From: Escallonia rubra
Lineage: Eukaryota; Streptophyta; Magnoliopsida; Escalloniales; Escalloniaceae
Reading direction: 5' to 3'
DNA length: 64,000 nt
NCBI GenBank assembly: GCA_033065855.1
Contig: JAVXUO010002851.1
Coordinates: forward strand, 186,001 to 250,000
The position numbers and the translations under genes were made by a program. Under the pieces are notes generated by a model, which saw nothing but the letters and a program-made list of their open reading frames with translations, had not been told where the DNA came from and did not search any database. Positions 47,101 to 57,257 of the stretch are shown one piece after another; the stretch's first letter is position 1; each line of letters starts with the position of its first letter.

Positions 47101-47487
47101 TAATGAGTTCTCAAAAGCTCACCCTTCATTTGATTCCCTTCTGCAGGTAACGCTCAATCGTAGACTGCTTGGAGATGGGTTAGAGCTTGTGTGAAGTGTT
47201 GGAGTGCCCATCACTACTGTGTAGTAAAACCCCTGCATTGGTCGGTATTGTTAACTTGTTCTGAAAAGAACTCGAGTTTGTAAAGAACCTAAGTTTAATA
47301 GCTTAAGTTTAAGCTAATTTGTTTTATAACCTTGTATATTGGAGGGTTTAGGCTAATGTGTTGGAAGTTGCATTTAAGCAAAGAGTGTATGTGTCAGTGA
47401 ACATGATTTGATGTCATTTGATATGGTGTGTAAGTTAACGCTCGAGGAGTTCAGGGCGACGAAGCTCTGGATTTCTGGGTCATTACA
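44140..47487 (+). mobile_element. LTR of the same gypsy family, inserted in opposite orientation
   Basis: This block starts TATAATATCTGGTACTTTTCG, the counterpart of the LTR start on the other strand, and ends CTGGGTCATTACA. It is about 3.35 kb. Sequence left (to 44139) and right (from 47488) of it continues the interrupted right LTR of the surrounding element, matching 37080-37665 and 37670-40034. It therefore looks like a solo LTR inserted into another LTR of its own family, head-on. It contains a TG-rich microsatellite region (44650-45230), the mirror image of the CA-rich region in the outer LTR. The 5 bp target duplication is not clear. Confidence 0.75.
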
Positions 47488-49496
47488 CAACACTTCCCAC
47501 ATAACAGATTCCCACGTCAATATGCAGAAGACAACAATCACTGAACCAACAAATAATTCAATGTTTGGCAAGCATTAAAATGCGAGCATTGATAAGAATT
47601 CAAATAACCGATTCAGGTTCAATGTTAAAGTTTCATTGGCAATAACATGCTGATATCAATGCATATCTCAAAGTTTGATAATAAGAAAATCGAAAGAATA
47701 CTTACGAACACAAGTGGATGAACTTAAGGTTCGGGTAGAAACTCTTACCTAGATCCAAAGCAAATTATTCTAACTGAAAAGTCTTTTGTTTGAACCTAAA
47801 CGGGACAATTCAATAACCAGAATACACTGTATACTACGATACTATAAACTCAATACGGATTCACACATATTCCCAGAGACCCACTCATCGGGTACGTACA
47901 ATTTCCAAAATACTCATGTGTAAAATTATCAAAAACACCCCTCTCACATCTAAATCACCAGAACATTTTTCCCGTAAGTAAAATCACTAAAATATCCCTA
48001 CCATATATAAATTTACCAAAAAGTACATCTTATAGGTAAAATTACCGAAACATCCCCTCTCGGATGGAAAATTACCAAAACACCTCTATTGTCCCTCGCA
48101 ATAGAAAATTCTCAAAATTATTTTAAAATAACCTTTTAAGCAACTTGAAGTCATTTTTGGGCTAGAAAGTATTTCAGGAAATTTTTGCTCGAAAATCCCG
48201 AACTGGTGTCCGGACCGAGCGCTCAGAAGCCAGTTTCGCTAAAAATAGCTATCGACCTTGAAATGGCACGAAATTTTAGAAAATAAAATGCATCAATAAT
48301 ATAAGGTTCTCGTGAATTTTTTGGATAAATTTTTTTTCTCTGCTAAATAAATTGAGAATCTCTTTTCATCGATACCCCAATTTAGCGTTCTTCACGGACA
48401 CAGAAAATTCTCAAAATTTTCTATAGCATAGATCTTATTAAATAACATCAGTCTCTTTTTTGTACTTTATCAGATTCTGATCCGAATCATTTAAAAAAAT
48501 TCACCCAAAAGCTGCCAAACCCTAACCCCCCTTTAGTGACAATTACAGTCCCTATTCATATTAAAACCCACACTATTACGTCTTAAACATACACATACTG
48601 TTTCTTCCAACTCTCCACTGCTGACACACACACACACCCGAATTTCACACACTTACTGTCACACAATACACACACCCAAACACCCCCCTCCCCCCCCCCC
48701 CCCCCCCCCCCACCCGACACCACACCCACACCCACACACATACACCACTACAATTACACACTTATACACAAATTACACACATACACACAATGAACACCCA
48801 CACACATTATTTTCCTTCTTACCCCCGCTTCTGGCCCCGACACCTACCCACACCCACGAACACCCATACCCCCCCCTTTTATCACACATACACACACTAC
48901 GCCCACACACATTATTTTCCTTCATAACCCGACTCTCGAATCCACCCCCACACACTAGAGCACACACCTACACGCGCACACACACACACACACACACTCT
49001 TAATGAAAATGCACACAAAAAAGGGTAGTGATACCCTTGAAGAATTATTCTCTATCTCCCTCCCTCCCTCCCCCTGTTTTTCTGCCCGAGCCCCTTTTTC
49101 CTCTGTTTTTCTCTTTTGTTTTTCTTGTTTTTACTTTCTATCTTTCTTTTGTTTTTCTTTTAGTTTCTTTAAGTCCCAAATATACCATTAATTTATATGT
49201 TAAGTAGATTAGTCATCACATAAACCAAGTAGGAGGTGGCACCAATCAAGATTTTCTTTTTCCCTAAAACCTTGACACATATCCTGCATAATTTTTAAAA
49301 TTGCAGAATAGCTCCCAAAGTTTTCATATTTTAGAAAAATGGCCCCAAAAATTTTCGAGATTACATATTGACCCCAAAATTATTTTAGTATTTCATTATA
49401 TACTAATTTTCGAGTATTGCTCAAAATTATCGCCCTTTTAATTTTCGGAGCACATATGATTATTTTAAAATAGCTCGAAAAAGTACGGGACATTAT
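47488..49496 (-). repeat. Outer part of the right LTR of the gypsy element
   Basis: Matches 37670-40034 of the left LTR, including the AAAATTACC-rich stretch, the CA microsatellite region (48620-49000) and the terminal CGAAAAAGTACGGGACATTA. A very long C run lies at about 48685-48712. Confidence 0.8.
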
Positions 49497-49850
49497 AGTT
49501 TCTACTCACATGAGGCCCACACACACACAAGCACGCACAGGGTTGATCCATGTATACCGTTTAATAAAACATAATTCCTCAAATGATGATCTAGCTGTCG
49601 ACAAAATACCCCACACAGTTGAGATTATACTTTCTTTTTGCTTCTCGCCAGCAGGAGTGAGCTGTCCATTTTTTCAATACTACTAAAATACACCTGCCCT
49701 CCCTTTAGTGGGAAAAACAATGGTCATGCAACCCGCTCCTGCAAGAAGTGGGTTGTTATGACTTCATTCTTTTTTTGTTTCTCTTCTTCTTAACCCCCCC
49801 TTCTTTGCGGGCCCCTTCCCCCAGCCCTTTTTCCCACTGCTTCTTTACTT
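49497..49850. other. Right flank of the gypsy element
   Basis: No gene. 49540-49566 (GGGTTGATCCATGTATACCG and on) repeats almost exactly the sequence at 36718-36744 just outside the other LTR. Confidence 0.5.
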
Positions 49851-50390
49851 ATAATATTGAGATGTAGTGGACAAACAAAAAAACGAAAGGGAAATTTATC
49901 ATCTATATAGAACTTTTCAATGAACTTACAAAAATATTCTATTTTTTTGAGATGATAAAAAAATTAGAGTAATGTTTTATTAGTATCAAAAGATTTTGAT
50001 ACCTTATCCTACAGAAATATATATGATATCATCCAAGAAGTCGGCTATTCTTTCTTTTTTTGAACTTTGAAAGTATCTATCGAGGAAGACGTTTTGAATA
50101 AATCAATGAATGCCTTTTAAATGAAAAAAATATTCTAATTCATAAGAACTAAATAGGATTTTCCTTCTTTGTTTATCTAATTTAAAAAGGAAGGCCCGGT
50201 TGAGTTCTTACACTGTTATGTCTACAAATTCATTTTATTCGATTACTACAGGGATGACCCCAATCTGAACTATAAAAGAAAATACATATTAAACCGATTA
50301 CAACAGTACCAGCTACATGATGTAATTCCAAAGAGGAATCATTCGAGTAGTGTCAGTCGTTTACCCCATATTGGATCAACCAATGACCAA
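49850..50390 (-). pseudogene. psbJ: Nuclear plastid DNA insert (NUPT) with decayed psbJ and the psbJ-petA spacer
   Basis: On the minus strand, 50360-50246 matches the plastid gene psbJ (photosystem II subunit J, usually 40 residues): words for AGTVVIGLICIFFY correspond to the family pattern AGxxVIGLIGIFFYGS. The end TCATCCCTGTAG followed by TAATCGAATAAAAT is the plastid sequence. The start codon is no longer ATG and the gene is several bases short, so it is dead. Continuing to about 49850 the AT-rich sequence (GGGCCTTCCTTTTTAAATTA, GAAGGAAAATCC, AAAACGTC) resembles the spacer between psbJ and petA. The assignment rests on recognition; the exact ends are uncertain. Confidence 0.75.
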
Positions 50391-50399
50391 GTTGAAACC

Positions 50400-52249
50400 A
50401 ATCAGGGACCCTAGAGATGAATAGGGTTTTAAGACTACTTTAAAAATTAACAACCAACAAACCTCAATCTCAATAACTCAAATAAACAAACAACCAATCT
50501 CAACACAAATGTAAAACGATAAAGTATTTAGAGATACTTGACAAGGAGAATTAAATGGTTCGGTTTGATATACCCACAAGCCTACGTCCACCTCTTCAAG
50601 GAAGTCCCTTGAAAGGCCCTAGAATCCACTATTATGATCTTCCTTACGGGTCAAGATCGAACCTCTTACAATCCCTTAATGCTATGCCCACATCAAGAAC
50701 AAGCTTTGACAAATCCAAAGCTCCAAAGCTTGACAACCCCAAGCTTTGATACAAGAACCTTTCGATGAAGAAATATGTACAAGATTTCACTCTTAATAAG
50801 TAGATGAGTACAAGTTGAAATACTAGAACAAGAGAGATGAGTGTATGATGACTTATGAAAGTGTATCTCTCTCTAATGTAAGCTCACAATAAATGCTCTC
50901 TTGAAATGGATGAGAAATCAATGAAAACCAAGAGAGATTTGAACAATTGCTTTGATCTTTGAGAATATGAAAGATAAGAGAGCTTTGAATGCAATTGATG
51001 AATCAAAACTATGCCCAAGATGAGTATTTATAGAGGTGGGAATAAATATGACCGTTTGGGGTTAGGTGGAGCATTAAATGCGCCAAACGGTAAATGCAGT
51101 CGATTGCAATACACCATTGCAGTCGACTGTAATCCCAAAAGTAGCCGTTGGAAATTCAAATTTCCAACTTGCAGTCGACTGTAATAGGCTACTGGAAGTA
51201 TTGCAGTCGACTGCATTCCAATGCAGTCGACTGTAATACATCACTGCCCAACTTGCAGTCGACTACATTCCAATGCAGTCGACTGCATTCCAATGCAGTC
51301 GACTGCATTCCTGAAAATGCAGTTTCCTTGTTTTTAAAGCATGAAAAACTTTTATGCATGCAAGGAAAACCTATGGGCAAGTTCTAGGTATATAGTCATC
51401 GTAACGATCATCTCTATTTGTCTAGTTTACAAAGAAGGAAATAAAAGCATGAAAACTTCAATCGACGAATTCCTTCTTTGATGCGTTCCGTTGAGAGTCT
51501 TTGACCGTGTTGCTCGTCTAATAGTCCGTTTGCATGAGTATGAGATTGTTCCTATTGCTTCAACAACTCAATGCATGTTTAGACAACATAATCATCAATG
51601 TTAGTTATCATCAAAATCAAATATAATCCTAGGTTAAAATAACCGTAGGGTTAACACAAGTGATATACAATTGAGCTATATAAGCCATAAATATAGCCTG
51701 AAGTAATTCTCTTCAGCACCATACACAAACTATCACATAGTCTACATAATTTCACACATTCGATTACCTCAAGTAATCTAGCTTATCTTAGGTTAGGGTA
51801 ATATTAGACTAATTTTTTGTCTCATATAAACAGTCCCATAATTGTATTTAGTCCTTGAATTAAGTGTTTTGTATGTTCGAAGTATTATCAATTTTCTCTG
51901 TATCCTCGATTGCAAACACTATAACATAAACTCCCTTTATTGCTTGTATTATTTATGCTTGGTCTGATTAGGAGTAAAAGTATGTTAGGTAGAAGTAGGG
52001 GTAAACTTAGATAGCACTGAATAGTCGTAAATCATTAGGCAAAAGAACTCTGAGAATGTTCCCAAGTCGCCTGATAAAAGAGAAGAGAGATATGATAATA
52101 TTATTACGTGTGTAATATTGTGTAACCACATCGTTTTTATAAGCATGAATGTAGTATTTTACAAGTACTAGAAAATCTAAAGAATTAATCTAGACTTGGA
52201 AAAATAATAAAAAAATAACTCCTTGACTATTGAGAAACTCATAATAACA
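50400..52249 (-). mobile_element. Probable Ty1/copia LTR (SIRE-like), minus strand
   Basis: Read on the minus strand the block starts TGTTATTATGAG at 52249, directly after a purine tract (AAGTTTGGGAGGGG), and ends near 50405 with AACCCTATTCATCTCTAGGG, which resembles the end of SIRE/Maximus-type copia LTRs. The body includes an array of GCAGTCGACTGC palindromes (51096-51306). The element name and exact left end are inference. Open frames inside arise from the repeats. Confidence 0.55.
51096..51306. repeat. Eight copies of a 12 bp palindrome, GCAGTCGACTGC
   Basis: Exact or one-to-two-mismatch copies start at about 51096, 51119, 51171, 51203, 51223, 51255, 51275 and 51295. Three intervals are exactly 20 bp, formed by the unit GCAGTCGACTGCATTCCAAT; others are spaced 23-52 bp. 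Each copy is its own reverse complement around GTCGAC. Confidence 0.92.
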
Positions 52250-52470
52250 TTAACCCCCCCCCCCCCCTCCCAAACTTAAGGTGGGAGAGAACGAGCCAAC
52301 TGGAGTTTTGAACTAAATGTTGAAGTCATCCTCCAGGATGTGATTTGGTGAAAACATCTGCCGTTTGATTAAGAGAAGTGACAAAATGTAAGCGAACAAT
52401 GCCACGAACAATATGTTGACGCACAAAATGACAAGTGTTCATGAACATTTTGTGTGATACCTATGTAAGG
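52250..52470 (-). mobile_element. Ty1/copia RNase H end and polypurine tract
   Basis: Minus-strand words CHFVRQHIVRGIVRLHFVTS and NQTADVFTK are the end of a copia RNase H domain (usual HFVRxxVxxGxxxLxxVxTxxQxADIFTK). They are followed by a purine tract at about 52285-52252 and then the LTR. The rest of the element to the right is not recognisable, so only the 3' end survives. Confidence 0.75.
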
Positions 52471-53507
52471 GAATGATAGCCATCTCTATTAACCTTTATT
52501 TATAATATTCAGATTTTATAGAAGCGGAGAGGTGGAATCACCCTTAATTAGAAGGTTGTGCCACTTAACTAATAATTAATGTGAAAGGAATAATATCAAC
52601 TTTATAGGTCATTATGGTCCACAACATAATTTTCAATCGTAGCCACAACCATTTATCAGGAGGAAGATGGTGATAGTACTCCACAACAATTAGAGGAAGG
52701 AAAAGAAAGTTAAGTTGCTCAATATTTTGAAATTTCAATTAGGGAATTACTAATATTTGTATGGTCGGAACCTAAGATACACAATTAACAACACACATAT
52801 CCAACACACACACACACGCGCGCACACACACAAACACGTGTAGAGACACACAAATATAATATCAGGTCTTAAAGCCAAACATAAGAAAGCTGAGGGAAAA
52901 GATTAAGCACGTCTAGTTCTTTTAATTTTTTTCGTTCGTTGAACCATATTACCAAATTTTTGTTGTCAATATAAAAGGCCGAACCAATTATCCATTAAAA
53001 CAAATGCGAGTAGATTCATCTTTCTCGAGAGAAAACCATTACAATTTAATAATCATTTGAGAAAAGTTAGTTGCTCTACTTCTAGTGACAAAACCAGCAA
53101 TGCAATATGAGCACCTCAATTTACAAACGGAGTAACCAATGCAAGTATAAGCACCTATATTTTATGATTACAACCACTGATAGTCACGTACTCAACATTC
53201 CCAAATAGATTCTTCAATCTCGTTTTCAAAGTGTAGGGTACGTATGCTCTACCTTTATTCGATTGTAATTTGTCTCAGGCTGACAGGTTAGGTAGTTTCT
53301 GGGCCTTCATAACCTAACCAGGAAAGTGCAGCTAACTATGCTTGTCCACTTATTCTGATATGACAAGGCAAACGAATATATTATGCGTTTTGATAGAAAA
53401 ATGAGGACAATACAGTGTTATTTGATAGATCCAAGATTTCAATGCCTGCTGTTGATGAACAATAGGTAAAACGAATTCTATTGTATTCAGTACAGAAATA
53501 TTGGAAT
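52471..53507. other. Intergenic region and 3' flank of CLB19-like gene
   Basis: No gene recognised. A CA/CG run lies at 52806-52832. The 3' UTR of the minus-strand PPR gene occupies an unknown part of 53380-53507. Confidence 0.4.
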
Positions 53508-55049
53508 TTAGTCATATTCATATTGTTCCCTGACACTCGTTTCTGGAACATACCCTGATATCCCAAGTTCACTAGTCAAATGCTCTAACATTGCATGAAT
53601 ATGCTCTGCGTCAAAATGGGATTTATCACCGGCCACAAATTCATGAATTACACAATCAATCTCGACAGAACTGACTCCCGGTTTCTTCTGTATCCCAAGC
53701 GCCTTCATCTTCTTCCTCACACTGCTTGCACTGTGCCAACTTCCTACAGCAGCATACATATTCGAAAGAAGCACGTAATTCGAATCACTACCAGGATCCA
53801 ACTCTCCAATATAATTCATTAACCTTTCAGCAAGAGTAACATCTCCACGAGTCCTACAAGCAGCCAGCAGTGACCCCAACACAACTTCATTTGGCTTCAT
53901 TGGCATGCTTTCTACTACACTTAACGCCTCCTCCAGCCTCCCTGAACGGCTATACAAATCTACGACACATCCATAGTGCTCAATTCTAGGGGAGATTCTG
54001 TAAACTCTCTTCATGATGTCAAGCAACTTCAGCCCTTCATCAACTAAGCCGGCATGGCTACACGCAGTAAGAGCACCGGTGAAACTCACCCCATCTGGCT
54101 CCAACCCATCTCCCAGCATCATATTGAAATATTCAAGAGCTTCGTCTGCATTGCCATTAAGAGCAAAGCCCACGATCATTGAGTTCCACGAGACCAAACT
54201 TCGTTTAAGCATACTATTAAATATCTGACGCGCAAACTCAACAAAACCACATCTCGAATACATGTCTATCAACGTATTATTTACCCGAATATTGTACTTG
54301 AATTCCCTCATTAGGATGTATCGGTTAACCCATAACCCTAACCCAAGCATCCCCAAGTTGGCGCATGCTGAAAGTACAGCGATTATGGTCACATAATCTG
54401 GATCAACCCCCGAAAGCTGCATTTCCTGAAACCACTCCAAAGCATGCTCAAAATTGCCTTTCCTAACAAATCCGTTTATCAAAGCGGTGTAGGAAATAGC
54501 ATCTCTATTGGGCATTTCATCAAACACCTGGATGGCATCCTCAACCCGGCCATTTCTCATGTACCCATCAATCATCGTATTCCAAGACACGTTATTTCTC
54601 ACACCCATCTCTTCAAAACTCAACCTAGCGAGATCTACACAACCGCACTTCGAATACATGTCGACAACGGCCGTGCCCACCTTGACATTATTCGTATCAA
54701 AACCAAGTTTCCGTACTAACGCATGAAGGGAAGCTCCAAAATGAAGTGCTCGTGAGGGAAAATGGGCACAGCCGGAGAGAAGCGTTACGAACGTGATGTG
54801 GTTGGGTTCGACGCCGGCGAGTCTCATGCGGGTAAACTCGGTGGCGGCGTTGGCCAAATGGCCGTTTTGGCAGTGGCGGGATATTGATGAGGTCCATGAT
54901 GAGACTGTTGGGTCTACACTATTGGGGAGTACCTTGTTGGTGTGCGTGAAGGTAATTTGGGGTTCTGTGGTGGTGTTAGTTCTGAGTGATAGGCTGGGAC
55001 GGTTTGGATGGTGGTGGATTTGTGGTGCTGTAGACGCGGGAAGGCTCAT
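53508..55049 (-). CDS. CLB19: E+-type PPR protein, plastid RNA editing factor CLB19/PDE247 orthologue
   Basis: A single exon of 513 residues (Arabidopsis CLB19, At1g05750, has 500). The N-terminus is S/T/P-rich with few acidic residues, fitting a plastid transit peptide. PLS repeats run from about residue 48: SSWTSSISRHCQNGHLANAA, then L, S and P units such as WNTMIDGYMRNGRVEDAIQV, YTALINGFVRKGNFEHALEW and WNSMIVGFALNGNADEALEY. Next come L2 (FTGALTACSHAGLVDEGLKL) and S2 (HYGCVVDLYSRSGRLEEALS). E and E+ motifs follow (SLLAACRTRGDVTLAERLM; YVLLSNMYAAVGSWHSAS). No DYW domain follows, as in CLB19. Order and wording match CLB19 from memory across the whole length. CLB19 binds plastid RNA and is needed for C-to-U editing of rpoA and clpP. 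The start at 55049 gives the expected length. Orthology is strong but was not checked by search. Confidence 0.9.
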   Translation of the reverse strand: MSLPASTAPQIHHHPNRPSLSLRTNTTTEPQITFTHTNKVLPNSVDPTVSSWTSSISRHCQNGHLANAATEFTRMRLAGVEPNHITFVTLLSGCAHFPSRALHFGASLHALVRKLGFDTNNVKVGTAVVDMYSKCGCVDLARLSFEEMGVRNNVSWNTMIDGYMRNGRVEDAIQVFDEMPNRDAISYTALINGFVRKGNFEHALEWFQEMQLSGVDPDYVTIIAVLSACANLGMLGLGLWVNRYILMREFKYNIRVNNTLIDMYSRCGFVEFARQIFNSMLKRSLVSWNSMIVGFALNGNADEALEYFNMMLGDGLEPDGVSFTGALTACSHAGLVDEGLKLLDIMKRVYRISPRIEHYGCVVDLYSRSGRLEEALSVVESMPMKPNEVVLGSLLAACRTRGDVTLAERLMNYIGELDPGSDSNYVLLSNMYAAVGSWHSASSVRKKMKALGIQKKPGVSSVEIDCVIHEFVAGDKSHFDAEHIHAMLEHLTSELGISGYVPETSVREQYEYD

Positions 55050-55259
55050 TGTTCAAATCATGTTTTGGACTTCACCAACGGGGAGATGGTTCTTTATTCG
55101 TTCTTTGTGGGCCACTGGTTTTCACGTCAACGAGAACCAAAAGGAGAGCGAGATAATGAACTTGAGAGCACGAATAGGTTGCTTAAAACAGAGCATCTTT
55201 GAAGGACTCAAGGGTGTGAATTAAGCAAAAAAATGATTATTTAGACCCCCAGTTTAATA
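55050..55259 (-). promoter_or_regulatory. Short upstream region of the CLB19-like gene
   Basis: Only 210 bp separates the start codon (minus strand, 55049) from a MITE. No clear TATA box is visible. An overlapping plus-strand frame (54793-55224) is antisense shadow plus upstream sequence and is not called. Confidence 0.35.
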
Positions 55260-55558
55260 CTCCATCCATCCCATAATATTTGATCGTATTTAACTTATAC
55301 ATTTATTTAGAATATGAGTCAAATTTTATAAGTTTTTCATTATATTTCAAGAGAAGGGTGTAGAAAGAAAGTTGGTCAGGATGGAGAAAGTGAGTTGATG
55401 AAGGACTACATGCGAAGAGAGAAAGTGGAATAAAATAAGTGTAAAAATGGTAAACATGAAAAAACACATGCTGAATCTTTTTTAATTTGAAAAATGATTA
55501 ATTTTTTTGAGACAACCCAAACAAGGAAATATGATTACTTTTTTGGGCACGGAGAGAG
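55260..55558. mobile_element. Complete Stowaway-like MITE (Tc1/mariner type)
   Basis: A 299 bp element flanked by TA on both sides (55258-55259, 55559-55560). The left end is CTCCATCCATCCCATAA; the right end read inward is CTCTCTCCGTGCCC. These ends and the TA target fit the Stowaway CTCCCTCCGTCCC type. It has no coding capacity. A related partial copy lies at 13766-13965. Confidence 0.82.
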
Positions 55559-55630
55559 TAGTTTAATGTACTTATGCATTTTACAGATAGCTTGCTTACA
55601 ACTTAATTACAACTTGTTTCTATTATCATA

Positions 55631-55768
55631 GCTACGCACATTTGGGCCTCTGCTATCCCAATCTGGCTGCGCACATTTGGATTTCTGCTATTCCAATCTG
55701 GCTACGCACATTTGGACCACTGCTATCCCAACCCGGCTGCGCATATTTGCCCGCTGCTACCCCATCTG
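55631..55768. repeat. Tandem repeat, 35 bp unit, four copies
   Basis: Units begin GCT(A/G)CGCACATTTG and end CTATCCCAATCTG or a close variant; the fourth copy is diverged. Confidence 0.88.
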
Positions 55769-57257
55769 ACGACGCACTTTTGGACTGCTCTTGGGTCCCC
55801 CTCCCACGACACGTCAACTTTTCAACGGTCAAAGTTCAACGCTACCGACTCAGCCAATCAAAAGCGAAACCCCTTAAAAACAACTTTGACGTGACTTTAG
55901 CCTTCCCCAAGGGTTAGCCTCGGTCTTCCCCCGATGATCTTCACGACTGTGTGGTCTTCGCGACACCAGTCGCCACACTCGAGGATCGTCTCTGCGTCAC
56001 GTGCCCCTGGCACAACGCATAACTTTGCGACACCTGTCGCCGTGCCCATGTGTCGTTTCCATGTCACATGCCCTGACACAACACACATCCGTCGCGCCCA
56101 TGCACCTCGTTGCTTATACAGTGGCGCCCCCTAGTTTTGTGCCACACTAACACGTTCCTGCGTTGGTCGATTCTTTCACCACACCATGCACACCTTGCCT
56201 TAGTTGTGGAACTTGCTTAAACCCACTCCCTGGAGTGTGCAGCATCCTGCGAGGATAGACGACTCCTACGGAACAGTATCTCCGCTAGGGAGCTCCAAGT
56301 GCTCCAGTATACGGTCTCCACTTCTGCCAGTTGGGCGACTCTTTCTAGACACTACCTCGTAGTGTCAGGCAAGCGACTCCTCCGGGACAGTACCTCGGCC
56401 CGTCAAGTAGGCGATTCTTTCGGGACACTACCTTGGCACGCTCCGCGTGCTCCGGCACAAGGATTCACCCAATAGAGAGGCTCACTTTCTAAGACACTAT
56501 CTCCACTAAGGAGCTCCAACTCCCCTTTCGCCAGGTAGGCGACTCCTCCGGGACACTACCTTAGCGTGTCAGGTAGGCGACTGCTCCGGGGCACTACCTT
56601 GTCGCGCTTCGAGTGCTTCGACAAAAGGACTACACCCCTAGGATAGGCTTGCTCTCTAAGACACTATCTTCGCCAGGGAGCTCCAAGTGCTCCAGCATGA
56701 AGACTCTCATTCCGTCAGGTAGGCTATTCTTTTGGGACATTGCCTTAGCCAGTCGGGTATGCAACTCCTCCGCGACAATACCTCGGGGTGTCGGGCAGAT
56801 AACTCGTCTGGGAGACTACCTTGGCACGGTCTGAGTGCTTCGGCATGAGGATTTACCCGCTGGGATAGACTCACTCTCAAAGACACTATCTTTGTCAAGG
56901 TGTCTGAGTGACTAGTCTTCGTGCTCCAGCACTAGAGGCATTTCATAGGCACCCCTAGGGATTATGATCCCCGAGTCACTTCGAGACGGGAACAGGTCTC
57001 CGGAGGGCATCGACCTTCCCCACTACTGCCAGGTCCTCGACATCTCGCGAAGCCCTGTGGGACTCTGCACGGGCTTTGGACATGTAGCTATATCAAGGGG
57101 TTTCTCTAGCCATATCGTCACTGTGTGAACCAATATTTCCAGACAGACAGACAGAGCGACATTGTGCAGGCAGGCTGGGTGAATTTACAATCCAACAGTA
57201 TGAAAGAGCACCAGAATTTATGGCCCCTCCATGACGTGTCATTCCCGGGGAGCGCCA
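55769..57257. mobile_element. Probable LTR/leader sequence of the gag-bearing element, with degenerate repeats
   Basis: 56230-56900 is a field of degenerate repeats of the phrase AGGTAGGCGACTCCTCCGGG ACACTACCTTGGC about every 40-60 bp. The phrase CTCCAAGTGCTCCAGCA recurs at about 56300 and 56680. No gene is supported. It probably belongs to the same retroelement whose gag remains follow at 61 kb, interrupted by the solo LTR. The boundaries are not resolved. Confidence 0.4.

Larger units (their letters stand above)
36775..49496 (-). mobile_element. Ty3/gypsy retrotransposon with about 3.3 kb LTRs, broken, with a nested LTR
   Basis: The left LTR (36775-40034) and an incomplete right LTR (43566-44139 plus 47488-49496) flank a minus-strand interior. 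A polypurine tract abuts the left LTR: the plus strand reads TTCTCCCTCACCTTAT at 40035, next to the ATTTCGTCATGAAATTT block typical of plant chromovirus 3' ends. The interior keeps gag, zinc-knuckle and protease traces. I found no recognisable reverse transcriptase or integrase. The family is gypsy, probably a chromovirus of Tekay/Del type, judged from LTR length and the 3' end; the lineage is inference. The copy is broken in many places and partly deleted. The right LTR is interrupted by another LTR of the same family in opposite orientation. LTR divergence looks considerable, so it is fairly old. Confidence 0.8.

Noticed and set aside
50246-50360. psbJ as a functional photosystem gene
   Set aside because: It lacks the start codon and several bases, and lies in nuclear repeat DNA.
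51096-51306. The palindrome array as a CRISPR
   Set aside because: This is a plant nuclear LTR; the repeats are only 12 bp, with short related spacers and no cas genes.
54793-55224. A 143-codon plus-strand frame over the start of the CLB19-like gene
   Set aside because: Antisense to a well-supported coding region, with no family match.
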